From Rhizobium johnstonii 3841 (lineage in GTDB: Bacteria > Pseudomonadota > Alphaproteobacteria > Rhizobiales > Rhizobiaceae): a DNA stretch of 64,000 bases. Positions 52,862-61,493 of this stretch are shown here, piece after piece; position 1 is the first letter of the stretch, and each line of letters begins with the position of its first letter. The translations under genes and the position numbers were made by a program. Where the stretch lies: NCBI RefSeq assembly GCF_000009265.1, contig NC_008384.1:558001-622000 (forward strand), written 5' to 3'. Under the pieces are notes generated by a model. The model was not told the origin of the DNA and searched no databases. It saw only the letters and a list, made by a program, of their open reading frames with translations.

Positions 52862-53065
52862 ATGTTTGGTAAACTCAAGACTCTCGCAATTGCACTTCAC
52901 AAGGACGAACGCGGCGACATGGCCCAGATCGTCCTGGCCGTCGCCCTGATCGTCATTCCGCTGATGCTGATCCTGCTCGCATTCGGCAAACAGATCGGCG
53001 AATGGTTCAACGAAAAGAACACGGCGCTCTCGGATGCCGAGAGAATTCCTGAGCCGGGTCAATAA
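52862..53065 (+). CDS. flp: Flp/Tad-type pilin-like small protein
   Basis: 67 residues from ATG 52862 with GAGGAG 7 bases upstream. A basic leader (MFGKLKTLAIALHKDERG) is followed by a membrane helix (MAQIVLAVALIVIPLMLILL) and a short charged tail, as in Flp pilins. A prepilin cut after RG would leave D-M-A-Q-I at the N-terminus, lacking the conserved Glu at +5. It may therefore be a divergent major pilin or pseudopilin. First gene of the pilus operon, 13 bases before the peptidase. Confidence 0.75.
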   Translation: MFGKLKTLAIALHKDERGDMAQIVLAVALIVIPLMLILLAFGKQIGEWFNEKNTALSDAERIPEPGQ

Positions 53066-53078
53066 GCGGGTCGGGATC

Positions 53079-53642
53079 ATGGATACGACCTATGATCTGA
53101 CCCTGATGCCTGCGGCGGCGGCTCTTGCCGTCGCCTGCACCATGACCGCGGCGGTGCTCGACCATCGCCACGGTCATATCCCGAACGCCGTCACCTATCC
53201 TTGCCTGCTTGGCGGGTTCATGTTGGCAGCAGTCAGCGGCGGTCTCGCAGGGATAGGGCTTGCCTTTGCAGGCCTCCTTGCAGCCGGCCTGATCTTCATC
53301 ATCGCCTTCGCAGCCGGAAGCTGCGGCGGCGGCGACGTCAAGCTGATGGCGGCGCTCGGCGCCATTCTTGGCCTCTGGCCCGCCATCGACGTCACACTTG
53401 CATCGCTGATGGCCGGCGGCGTGATCGCCGTTTTCTCCATGGCGCGGCGTGTTCAGTGGAGCGTGCTGGCCCGAACGGTCGGACTGTTTGCGCTTCTCCT
53501 GCCTGCCGGTTTCCGCGATGCCGCTTCGGTGCTGAAGCCGCGCGAAACCCATCATACCGTCCGCTTCGGCGTTGCCGCTGCTCTCGGACTTCTCTGGTGC
53601 CTTTTCATGCCCGATTTCACCCCTCTTTCATTCGTGAGGTAA
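53079..53642 (+). CDS. cpaA: Prepilin peptidase CpaA/TadV
   Basis: 187 residues from ATG 53079. Short aspartic membrane peptidase that cuts leader peptides of Flp-type pilins. Catalytic Asp28 (LDHRHGHIPN) and Asp86 in the GGGDVKL form of the GxGD motif; six hydrophobic segments; no N-methylase domain, as usual for CpaA. Sits directly after the pilin-like gene. Confidence 0.9.
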   Translation: MDTTYDLTLMPAAAALAVACTMTAAVLDHRHGHIPNAVTYPCLLGGFMLAAVSGGLAGIGLAFAGLLAAGLIFIIAFAAGSCGGGDVKLMAALGAILGLWPAIDVTLASLMAGGVIAVFSMARRVQWSVLARTVGLFALLLPAGFRDAASVLKPRETHHTVRFGVAAALGLLWCLFMPDFTPLSFVR

Positions 53643-53647
53643 CGGCA

Positions 53648-54445
53648 ATGCGCGCGGAACTCGAACGCCCCATCTTCGACGGTGCATTCTGGAGTTCGAT
53701 CCTGCACTCGCGGACCTTCTGGGTCCCTCAGGATCACGGCGCGCTCCTCGGTACCTTTGTGATCGCCATGATGCTGCTTGCCTCGATGCTGCTGCTGCCG
53801 CGGCTTTCCGCCCGCCGGCGCCGGATATCGGAGCTGCACGGCGATATGTCCGGCAGCACGACGATGATGGATTTCGTGCTCGTGACACCGGTCTTCGTCT
53901 TCTTCATGTTCGTGGTCTTCCAGTTCACGATCCTGGCCAAGAACCACCTCTTCACTCATTATGCCGCCTATGCGGCGGCCCGCAGCGCCCGCGTCTATTT
54001 CTGCCCGGCTTTTCCGATCACGCTTAGAAGCATCATCGACGTCAAGACTTGCGATGACGATGCTGCCGCCGGCAAGGCCGATCTTGCCGCCCGCCTGGCG
54101 CTGATCCCGGCCGCACCCTACGACCAGCTGAAATGCGTCGGCGCCTGCCAGCCGCCGGAAGATGCGCTGAAAAGCCTTGCCGATGCCTCGGGCCTTTCGA
54201 AGAACTGGCGCGCGATGCGCAACCAGGCCCGCTACATGTTCGACCCACAGAACGTCACCGTGACGGTCGACCGCGCGCCGATGGCGCTCTATGCCGCCAT
54301 CAACCGCTCGCCGCATGTGCCGGTCACCGCCAAGGTGGAAGCGCGCTTCCTGCTGCTCGAATATGCCGGCTGGGTCTTTGCCCGCGGCCAGAGGAAGGAC
54401 GGCCGCTACTACACGATCTCGACGGCGGAGGTGAACCTGCTATGA
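53648..54445 (+). CDS. TadE/G-like pseudopilin, N-terminally extended
   Basis: 265 residues from ATG 53648 (GAGG upstream), 5 bases after cpaA. Two membrane segments: about 38-55 (GTFVIAMMLLASMLLLP) and about 80-102 (MDFVLVTPVFVFFMFVVFQF). The second follows a SGSTT stretch resembling a pseudopilin cleavage region. A large extracytoplasmic part with paired cysteines (CPAF, KTCDDD, KCVGACQPP) follows. Minor pilin or assembly factor. The first helix is unusual for TadE. Confidence 0.75.
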   Translation: MRAELERPIFDGAFWSSILHSRTFWVPQDHGALLGTFVIAMMLLASMLLLPRLSARRRRISELHGDMSGSTTMMDFVLVTPVFVFFMFVVFQFTILAKNHLFTHYAAYAAARSARVYFCPAFPITLRSIIDVKTCDDDAAAGKADLAARLALIPAAPYDQLKCVGACQPPEDALKSLADASGLSKNWRAMRNQARYMFDPQNVTVTVDRAPMALYAAINRSPHVPVTAKVEARFLLLEYAGWVFARGQRKDGRYYTISTAEVNLL

Positions 54446-56079
54446 CACCGACCCTTATCAAGCGCCTGCACCGCGACGAACGCGGCTTCCTGTCGCCGAT
54501 CATTCTCTACATGACGATCGCGCTCGCGTTGATGATCGTCTGGATCCTGAATACGGGACAGATGATCTACGACAAGCAGCGCACGCAGGACACGGCGGAT
54601 GCCGCAGCACTCGTCCATGCCGACTGGGAAGCCCGCTATCTCAACATCATGGCGATGAACAACGTCGCCTCCTCGCAGGCAACGGTCGTCATGGCGACCT
54701 CGGTAGCCTTCCAGCTGACGACGGCGGAACTGGCCCTGCGCTCGGGCGTCATCCTCGCGAAACTCGCCGAATACTCTTTCACGGATGGCTTCGGCCCGGC
54801 GTCGCTCCTGCCGCCGATGCCGCCGATGCCGCATTGCCCGGGCTGGCAGAAGATCCCGGTCATCGGTGGCATCATCTACGGTGCTTGCCTGGCGTTCCAG
54901 GGGGTCCGGGCGATAGGAGCCACCAAGGCGATTGCATATACGGTAAAAGCACAGATCGATTATGATCCCTGGGGCCTCATCGTGAAGTCCAGCGACATCA
55001 TCGACGCCATGAATGATCTCAACGACTACCTCGTCGAGAGCTTTCCGCAGCGGGTCGGCAACGAAGCCCTGCATCTGGTGCGCCTGAACAAGTCGGATCA
55101 CGTCGTCTTCCATCCGCCGTGCGAGTCCTGCAATAACGCCGGAGAGGGAGCCGGGGGTAACCTGCCGGTCGATCGCGACGGCATCAATCCCGCCTCGGCC
55201 TATGCTGAAATGTGCCTCGCCATGACCTATGGCACCCAGGGGCAGGACCCGTTCCTCATGCGCGGCGAGTTTGCCAATCGCGGCTTCCCCAACGGCAAGG
55301 GTCCGTTGACCGCAGGCGGCGTCGACGGCAGCCATATCCGCGACTGGGTCAACCACGAGAGCGGCATCGACGATGCTTTAGTGGACTTCTACATCTTTTA
55401 TGAAGCCTTCGGCCCGGCCTATCTGAGCAAGATCCCATTCAAGGCGATCATCGAGCAATTTGGCGATCTCAGCTGGTGGCAGGAACTGCTGCTCGATGGC
55501 AGCTTCTTTATCGCCGAGGAATTCTTCGGCATCGAATTTGGCATCGTGAACCCCTTTCAGCTGCCGATCGACAAGCCACCGCGCTATTCCGACAAGCAGA
55601 CAAAAGACGAGAACGATTTCACCCGCAAGTTCGACACGATCTGGAATGGGGTCTGCAGCCCGGCGGGCGCTGCGATTTCGATGGCAGGCGCACTGCCCGT
55701 CATCTCCTTCCCGAAGCCTTATTGGCTGAAGGGACGCACACCTTTCAACTTCACGCCCTTTGGTGGCGAGCAACTCGACGACTACCAGACGCTGGCGATC
55801 GTTTCGCGCGCCCCGCGCGCCAGGCTCCAGATCCGCATCTTCAAGGACAAGACACCGTCCGCCTACGCCTTGGCGCAGAGCTGGGTCCACAATTACACGG
55901 CCTTCGACCTCTACACGCAGGACTGGCTGGCATCGCTGGCGCCCGCCACGCTTGCCGACGATATCGGCGAAGTTTCGAACACCATCAAGCAGAGCCCGGC
56001 GGCCGATAGTTTTACCGGCTTGACGCGCGTCTTCGATCAAGGAGGAGCCAATGCCTGGGCTGCCGTCAACACACACTGA
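54442..56079 (+). CDS. TadG-like pilus assembly protein
   Basis: 545 residues; ATG overlaps the previous stop (ATGA). RDERGFLSPIILYMTIALAL is a pilin-type leader and helix (about 10-40), then DTADAAALVHADWEA as in Tad/TadG N-termini, then a long extracytoplasmic region with several cysteines (CPGW, PPCESCNNAGEG, EMCLAM, GVCSP). No von Willebrand-type MIDAS seen. Large surface or periplasmic component. Confidence 0.78.
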   Translation: MTPTLIKRLHRDERGFLSPIILYMTIALALMIVWILNTGQMIYDKQRTQDTADAAALVHADWEARYLNIMAMNNVASSQATVVMATSVAFQLTTAELALRSGVILAKLAEYSFTDGFGPASLLPPMPPMPHCPGWQKIPVIGGIIYGACLAFQGVRAIGATKAIAYTVKAQIDYDPWGLIVKSSDIIDAMNDLNDYLVESFPQRVGNEALHLVRLNKSDHVVFHPPCESCNNAGEGAGGNLPVDRDGINPASAYAEMCLAMTYGTQGQDPFLMRGEFANRGFPNGKGPLTAGGVDGSHIRDWVNHESGIDDALVDFYIFYEAFGPAYLSKIPFKAIIEQFGDLSWWQELLLDGSFFIAEEFFGIEFGIVNPFQLPIDKPPRYSDKQTKDENDFTRKFDTIWNGVCSPAGAAISMAGALPVISFPKPYWLKGRTPFNFTPFGGEQLDDYQTLAIVSRAPRARLQIRIFKDKTPSAYALAQSWVHNYTAFDLYTQDWLASLAPATLADDIGEVSNTIKQSPAADSFTGLTRVFDQGGANAWAAVNTH

Positions 56080-56728
56080 GCCTAAGAGCGGTCCTCCGGG
56101 CCGCGGGCTGCTGATGCGGCTGCACCGCGACAGGCGCGGTCTGGCCTCGATCGAATTCGTGCTCGCCGCGCCGGTCATCCTGCTGATCGTGATTTTCGTC
56201 ATCCATGCGAACAAGATTTCCACCAAGAAGGTCGGAACCATGCTTGCCATGCGAAACGCCGCCTTCGCCGAAGCGAATGGGCTGGACTGCACGTCGGATT
56301 TCTCGAACGTCTTCCCGATCCCGGCCTTGCCGGCACTGCCCGGACGCGACGCCATGAGCTGCTCGCGCACGCCATCGCATGAAGGCGGCGGCGACCCTCA
56401 GCGCACCTTTGTCTGGGACGACGTACAGAATACCTTAAAGAACGGCCGCGATTTCGGCGACATGGTCGGCGACCTCGCCAATGAAAAGCCGCAGCTCGTG
56501 ACCGCGACGGCCGACCGGGTCTACAAATTCAGGGATTCCGACGATCTCGACACGATCCGGAGCCTCCGCTGGAAGGACGCCTTCACGGTCGACGACTCGA
56601 CACTGTTTGCCTCCCACAACAACGATACCACGAGCCGCGGCTACGATCCGACGCTGCGCCGGGAAATCCGCGATGTGGCCGACGATTCGGGCGATCTGTT
56701 CGACGGCGTCTTTCCGGGAGCGGAATAA
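56051..56728 (+). CDS. tadE: TadE-family minor pseudopilin
   Basis: 225 residues; start set by a perfect AAGGAGGAG, inside the previous gene (29-base overlap). RDRRGLASIEFVLAAPVILLI fits the TadE consensus with Glu at +5 after the Gly cut, the only protein in this locus that keeps it. Cleaved by CpaA, probably at the pilus tip or base. Two Cys in the mature part (DCTSDF, MSCSRT). Confidence 0.82.
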   Translation: MPGLPSTHTEPKSGPPGRGLLMRLHRDRRGLASIEFVLAAPVILLIVIFVIHANKISTKKVGTMLAMRNAAFAEANGLDCTSDFSNVFPIPALPALPGRDAMSCSRTPSHEGGGDPQRTFVWDDVQNTLKNGRDFGDMVGDLANEKPQLVTATADRVYKFRDSDDLDTIRSLRWKDAFTVDDSTLFASHNNDTTSRGYDPTLRREIRDVADDSGDLFDGVFPGAE

Positions 56729-56729
56729 G

Positions 56730-57656
56730 ATGAGACAGGGCTCGCGCATCTCCTTCCGTTTCGCCGGCCATCTCACCGGTTTACTGCTCGTCATCGGGCT
56801 CGCCGCCGCCACGGCCACACCGGGTCGCGCCGAAATCTACAAGGATTTCAAAGTGACGCTGAATTCGATGCTGGCCGGCATCCTCGGCGCGCCGGAGCGC
56901 GCGCCGCGCGATCTCGTCATCAACGGCCAACCGCTTGAATTCACGCCCTACCAGAGCGACCGCAGCATTTCCGATATCACCGACGAATGGCTGCGGGTGC
57001 TGGCCGCCAATACACGGCCGGCCTTGCCCAGGAGCGATAACAAGGAAGAACTGACCGCCGTCATTGCCGCCAACATGCTGATCGTCCCGAAGACGAGCCG
57101 CATCCGCGACGATCTCGCCGTGGTGGTGCGGTTCTTCGACGGCGACGGCGAGGCGGCCCTCGACTATCTCCGCCGGCAGGATCCCAAAAATCCTTCGGCA
57201 AGAGCGCCGATCCCGGGCGTCTCGATCATGATCCGCCGTCCCGCCGATGCGCCGAGGACCGAGGTGCTGATGAGCCGCTTCGAGGATGTTGCCTCGACGC
57301 TGCCGGCCTTCGCGGCTCCGGCTGATATCAGCAAGCTGCCGATGTCGCTGCGTCCGCCGGCCGGTGTCGAGGTGCTGAGCGATATCGGCGATCGCGACAG
57401 GGGCCACACGTCGCGCACGGTCGTGTCGAAAGGCACGCTGTCGGCCTCGCGCTGGTCCGATCAGCGCGCCGATCTGCTTGCCCGCGACGGCTTCACCATC
57501 GAGACGCCGCCGGCGCAGCGCGGCGGGGTCACTGCCCTTTACGGCCGGCGCGGCAGCGTCGAGGCCAACGTTTTGTACACTCGCAGCAAAACCGACGGCC
57601 GGACCGTCGAGGTCATTCAAATCAGGCAACCCTTCGTAGGGGGAACAACACCATGA
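56730..57656 (+). CDS. Secreted protein of unknown function in Tad-like operon
   Basis: 308 residues from ATG 56730. Signal peptide about 1-34 (AGHLTGLLLVIGLAAATATPGRA). The mature part is alpha/beta with no cysteine and no repeat I can name (LVINGQPLEFTPYQSDRSIS, VVVRFFDGDGEAALDYLRR). It occupies the operon slot where a secretin (CpaC) or RcpB/CpaD would be expected but has neither length nor beta-rich C-terminus of a secretin. Its stop overlaps the cpaB start. Function unknown. Confidence 0.72.
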   Translation: MRQGSRISFRFAGHLTGLLLVIGLAAATATPGRAEIYKDFKVTLNSMLAGILGAPERAPRDLVINGQPLEFTPYQSDRSISDITDEWLRVLAANTRPALPRSDNKEELTAVIAANMLIVPKTSRIRDDLAVVVRFFDGDGEAALDYLRRQDPKNPSARAPIPGVSIMIRRPADAPRTEVLMSRFEDVASTLPAFAAPADISKLPMSLRPPAGVEVLSDIGDRDRGHTSRTVVSKGTLSASRWSDQRADLLARDGFTIETPPAQRGGVTALYGRRGSVEANVLYTRSKTDGRTVEVIQIRQPFVGGTTP

Positions 57657-58591
57657 ACTGGAAGCTCATCGCGGCTGTCATCGTCGGGCTCATCACCGGC
57701 GTTCTGCTCTATTTCTGGACCGAGAGCGTCAAGAACGAGCAGACGGCCTATGCCTTCATGCGGCTCCAGCCCGACAGGAAGGTCACACGAGGACAGGCGA
57801 TTACGCCCGACATGCTCGCCGAACCGGTGATGCTGCCGGAAAGCTTCGGGGCGCTCGCCAAACTCGCGGTTCCCGCCGCCAGCGCCTATCAAGAATGGCT
57901 GAAGGACAGGACGGCTGCGAGCGACATTCCGGCCGGCTCGGTGCTGCTCTTCCAGTATTTCGACGATACCGACGGCGGACGCCTGACGACGATGATCGCG
58001 CCTGGCAAGCGGGCGCTGACCCTTCCCGTCAACGCAGCCGCGGCCGTCGGCCATTTCGTCGAGCCGGGCAGCTATGTCGATATCCTCGGCACGGTCGACG
58101 AACCGGTCGAGCCCGTGGCGCCGGCCGCCGCGACCCAGCCGGGCGCCCCTGGTCAGGCACCCGCCGTGCCGGGTCAGCCTCCCGCTGTGGCCGGACAACC
58201 GACGGCTCCAGCCCAGCCGCAGTCGCCGGTCGAGCAGATGCTGAAGAACTATCTCACCCAGTATCCAGGCGCCGACGAGAACGATGTCAACGCTTACCGC
58301 AAACAGGCGCAGGATTATAAACTCGGCATCAGCTCGCGCACCCGCGTCGTCACCCGCACCTTCCTGCAGAATGTCAAGGTTCTGGCCGTCGGCGCGGCGA
58401 CGACGGCGGAGGGTGCGGTCACCAAGGCCAACAGCACCTACAACAATGTCACCGTCGAAGTGACGCCGTCGGAGGCTGAAATGCTGATTTTTGCCATGGG
58501 CCAGTCGAACGGCAGCCTGAACCTCGTGCTGCGCAATCCGGCCGACAATACCGTCGAGGACCTGCCGAGCATCAATTGGACGCGCATGTGA
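57653..58591 (+). CDS. cpaB: Flp pilus assembly protein CpaB
   Basis: 312 residues. N-terminal membrane helix (KLIAAVIVGLITGVLLYF about 4-21), SAF domain (RKVTRGQAITPDMLAEPV about 42-59; VLLFQYF) and RcpC-like region. A Pro/Ala/Gln-rich linker at about 158-195 splits the protein. Periplasmic anchor that normally supports the secretin, which is missing in this operon. Overlaps the previous gene by 4 bases. Confidence 0.87.
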   Translation: MNWKLIAAVIVGLITGVLLYFWTESVKNEQTAYAFMRLQPDRKVTRGQAITPDMLAEPVMLPESFGALAKLAVPAASAYQEWLKDRTAASDIPAGSVLLFQYFDDTDGGRLTTMIAPGKRALTLPVNAAAAVGHFVEPGSYVDILGTVDEPVEPVAPAAATQPGAPGQAPAVPGQPPAVAGQPTAPAQPQSPVEQMLKNYLTQYPGADENDVNAYRKQAQDYKLGISSRTRVVTRTFLQNVKVLAVGAATTAEGAVTKANSTYNNVTVEVTPSEAEMLIFAMGQSNGSLNLVLRNPADNTVEDLPSINWTRM

Positions 58592-58611
58592 CCGCCGCGG
58601 GGGAATGAGCC

Positions 58612-60510
58612 ATGCTGTTGAAGATTTCCTATGAGGACGGCAGCGGTCGGGAGGTCATCCCGCTCTCGGCGAACGAGACCTATTTCGTCGGCGAAAGCAG
58701 CACGCTGACACTGCCCGCCGGCGCGGGGGTCGTGCGGCTGCGCGGCAGCCACGTCTCCTCGCCGCAATTCGTGCTGCGAAAGTCGGGCCAGGGCTGGTCG
58801 GTGCAGCATCACGGCCGCAACCCGACGCGCGTCGACGATCAGCCGCTTCGGGCCGGCACGCCGGTCGCGGTCTCGGCCGGCATGTCGATCTGGGTGCCGA
58901 ACGTCACGATCGAGCTCGTCGAGCCGGCAGCGGCCGCCGAAGCGGTCACGCAATTTCCCGACCAGGAACGCGTGCTCGCCCTGCAGATGGAAATCCACGA
59001 GCGCCTGCTGAAGGACACGCAGTATGACCGGCTGGTGAAATCCGCCGATTTCGGCCGCGAGGACACGCGAAACCGAATCCGCGAGCGCCTCGACATGTTC
59101 ATCAAGGAGGCGCTCGACGCTGCACCGCAGGATCTCGTCATCCTCGTCATCAAGAACGCCGTTTATCGGTGGCTGGCCAAACGCATTGCCCGCACGGGGC
59201 GGCGCGACGCCTCGTCGAATGCCGCAAGCCTGTCGCGCGAGGAGCAGGACAATCGCCGCTTGTTCGACGTCGGCAAGGCGCTGATATCGGCCTTGCAGCT
59301 CAAGCTGAACTTCGAATCCACCCGCTCGGACTTCGCCCAGCTCGATACCCGGTTCAGCGCCGCCTTCCAGTCCCGGCAGGCTCTTTTCAACGCCGGCGAC
59401 CGCTATGAGATCGCCCATATGCACCTGCGCTCCAGCATAGAGGAGCTGATGTATCGCTGGGGGACGATCTCGGAGCTGATGGATCTCGATGTCATCTCGG
59501 AAATCATGGTGACGCGCTACGACGAGATCTACGTCGAAAAATTCGGCCTGCTGGAACGTTACCCCTTCGCCTTCGCCAATGAACGGCAGCTGATGAAGGT
59601 GATCGAGCGCATCGCCGTCGATTCCAACCGCTCGATCAACGAGAGCGAGGCGATGGCCGACTTCCGCATGCCGGATGGCTCGCGCGTCAACGCCGTCATT
59701 CCGCCGCTGGCAGTCAAGGGCGCTTGCCTGACCATCCGCAAGTTCGGCGGCAAGTCGCGGCTCGATATCGGCAAGCTGGTCACCGCCGGCGCGCTCAGCG
59801 AGCCGATGCGCGCCTTCCTCGAGGCTGCGGTTCGTTCACGCAAGAACATCGTCGTCTCAGGCGGCACCGGCTCCGGCAAGACGACGCTCTTGAACAGCCT
59901 GTCGCAATTCATCCCGGTCGGCGAGCGCGTCGTTGCCGTCGAGGACACGTCGGAACTGCAGCTTGACGGCATCCATGTCGTCTACCTGCAATCGCGGCCG
60001 AAGACGGCAGAATCCGAGACCAGCGTCACCATCCGCGACCTCGTGCGCAACGCGCTGCGCATGCGGCCTGACCGCATCATCGTCGGCGAGTGCCGTGGCG
60101 CCGAGGCGATCGACATGCTGCAGGCGATGAACACCGGCCATGCCGGCTCGATGACGACGGCGCATGCCAACACGCCGCAGGACATGATGACCCGCCTGGA
60201 AGTGATGGTGCTGCAGGGCCAGAGCTCGCTGCCTGTCATGGCGATTCGCCAGCAGATCGTTGCCGCCGTCGAGCTCGTCGTGCAGCTCAACCGCCTGGCG
60301 AATGGCCGGCGCGCGGTCACCGAGATTTCGGAGGTGATCGGCATCGATCCGGATACCGGCCTCATCATCGTCGAGCCGATCTTCAATCTCGTCGGCCGCG
60401 CCGGCGGCCAGGCCGTGCATGCCTTCACCGGCTACCTGCCGAGCTTCGTCGCCGAGCTCGTCGAGTTCAACGACGACGGCGAGATCGAGAAACTGGACAT
60501 GTTCGTCTAG
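58612..60510 (+). CDS. FHA-CpaF fusion ATPase of the Tad-like system
   Basis: 632 residues, about 200 longer than usual CpaF. Residues about 1-105 form an FHA-like beta sandwich (NETYFVGESSTLTL, GSHVSSPQFVLR), then a helical CpaF N-domain and ATPase: Walker A GGTGSGKTT (417-425), VVAVEDTSEL, RPDRIIVGECRG and GHAGSMTTAHANT. Hexameric motor for pilus assembly or secretion. The FHA part lacks a clean GR..S..H set, so phospho-threonine binding may be reduced. Followed by a 119-base repeat before tadB. Confidence 0.87.
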   Translation: MLLKISYEDGSGREVIPLSANETYFVGESSTLTLPAGAGVVRLRGSHVSSPQFVLRKSGQGWSVQHHGRNPTRVDDQPLRAGTPVAVSAGMSIWVPNVTIELVEPAAAAEAVTQFPDQERVLALQMEIHERLLKDTQYDRLVKSADFGREDTRNRIRERLDMFIKEALDAAPQDLVILVIKNAVYRWLAKRIARTGRRDASSNAASLSREEQDNRRLFDVGKALISALQLKLNFESTRSDFAQLDTRFSAAFQSRQALFNAGDRYEIAHMHLRSSIEELMYRWGTISELMDLDVISEIMVTRYDEIYVEKFGLLERYPFAFANERQLMKVIERIAVDSNRSINESEAMADFRMPDGSRVNAVIPPLAVKGACLTIRKFGGKSRLDIGKLVTAGALSEPMRAFLEAAVRSRKNIVVSGGTGSGKTTLLNSLSQFIPVGERVVAVEDTSELQLDGIHVVYLQSRPKTAESETSVTIRDLVRNALRMRPDRIIVGECRGAEAIDMLQAMNTGHAGSMTTAHANTPQDMMTRLEVMVLQGQSSLPVMAIRQQIVAAVELVVQLNRLANGRRAVTEISEVIGIDPDTGLIIVEPIFNLVGRAGGQAVHAFTGYLPSFVAELVEFNDDGEIEKLDMFV

Positions 60511-60629
60511 AGCGGTTCCAGAACCGCTCTAAGCTTTTGTTTTTACGCAATTCTTCGGCAAAAACGCTTGGCGCTTTGCCTGGGAAAACCGCTTCGCACT
60601 TTTCCTGGAATTGCTCTGAGGGGGAAACC
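60509..60629. repeat. Rhizobial palindromic repeat inside the Tad-like operon
   Basis: Starts with a perfect 10-bp hairpin AGAGCGGTTC/GAACCGCTCT (60509-60530) directly at the FHA-cpaF stop, then GGCAAA..TTTGCC and GGGAAAA..TTTTCC arms. Resembles a common Rhizobium intergenic repeat. It may alter expression between the ATPase and tadB. Confidence 0.7.
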
Positions 60630-61493
60630 ATGGATATCAGCATTCTGCAGATTTTTACGGTCGCCCTCGGGGCGGTGACCGCGGGACTGCTCGTCTGGGG
60701 CGCGCCGGTGCGCTGGCCGGCGCCGCTGCTGCGCGCCACCGAGCGTGACATTGCACTCGCCAGCGAGGCGGCGCAGGTCTTCGGGCGTGATGCCGTTCCG
60801 CCCTATACGATGATCCTCGCCTACGGCATCACGGCGATCGTCGTCTTCATCGTGATCTCTCTGATCTTCGGGCCGATCTTCGGCTTCGTCATCGCCATCC
60901 CGGTCGCCATCTTCCTGCCCAAGGGCGTGATCCGTTATTATCTGCAGCGCCGCTGGCTGCAGATCGAATCGCAGCTTCCCTATGCCGTCGACCAGATCGT
61001 CTCGGCCGTGCGCACCGGCAAGCCGCTCGCCATCGCAGTCAATGCGGTCGCCGATACCGGCCAGATGCCGGCCTCGCGCGAATTCGAGCGCATTGCCCGC
61101 GAACAGAAGCTCGGCATCGGCCTGGTCGAGGCGCTCGACCGCCACGGCCGCAACGTGCCGAGCCTGCACTTCAAGATGGTCGATGCGGCACTCGGTCTCT
61201 TTGCGCGCCAGGGCGGCGACATTTCCGAGCCGCTGACGGAAATGTCGAAATCCTTCAAGGAAATCTGGAAGCTCGATCAGAAGATCACCACCTCGTCGTC
61301 GCAGGCGCGCATGAACTTCCGCGTCGTCAATGGCGGCGCGCTGTTCATGATCCTGATGATCTTCTTCGGCCAGCCGGAATTGATCGACAAGGTGTTCGGC
61401 AACGCCATCGGCATCGTCATCGCGATCGTCGGCGCCATCCTCTATGCAACCGGTTTCTTCTGGATGCGCTCGATGATGAAGGTGTCGGTATGA
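60630..61493 (+). CDS. tadB: Tad platform protein TadB
   Basis: 287 residues from ATG 60630 (GAGGGGGAAA upstream). T2SF (GspF) inner-membrane platform fold: early helix (VTAGLLVWGAPVRW), paired helices near 75-105 and a C-terminal pair (FMILMIFFGQPELI, IGIVIAIVGAILY). The cytoplasmic T2SF domain about 130-240 has LPYAVDQIVSAVRTG and LFARQGGDISEPL. Works with TadC and the ATPase. Confidence 0.9.
   Translation: MDISILQIFTVALGAVTAGLLVWGAPVRWPAPLLRATERDIALASEAAQVFGRDAVPPYTMILAYGITAIVVFIVISLIFGPIFGFVIAIPVAIFLPKGVIRYYLQRRWLQIESQLPYAVDQIVSAVRTGKPLAIAVNAVADTGQMPASREFERIAREQKLGIGLVEALDRHGRNVPSLHFKMVDAALGLFARQGGDISEPLTEMSKSFKEIWKLDQKITTSSSQARMNFRVVNGGALFMILMIFFGQPELIDKVFGNAIGIVIAIVGAILYATGFFWMRSMMKVSV

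Noticed and set aside
54133..54441. N-terminal extension of the TadG-like gene
   Set aside because: Out-of-frame shadow of the preceding gene; ATG 54442 overlaps its stop and is followed by a pilin-type leader.
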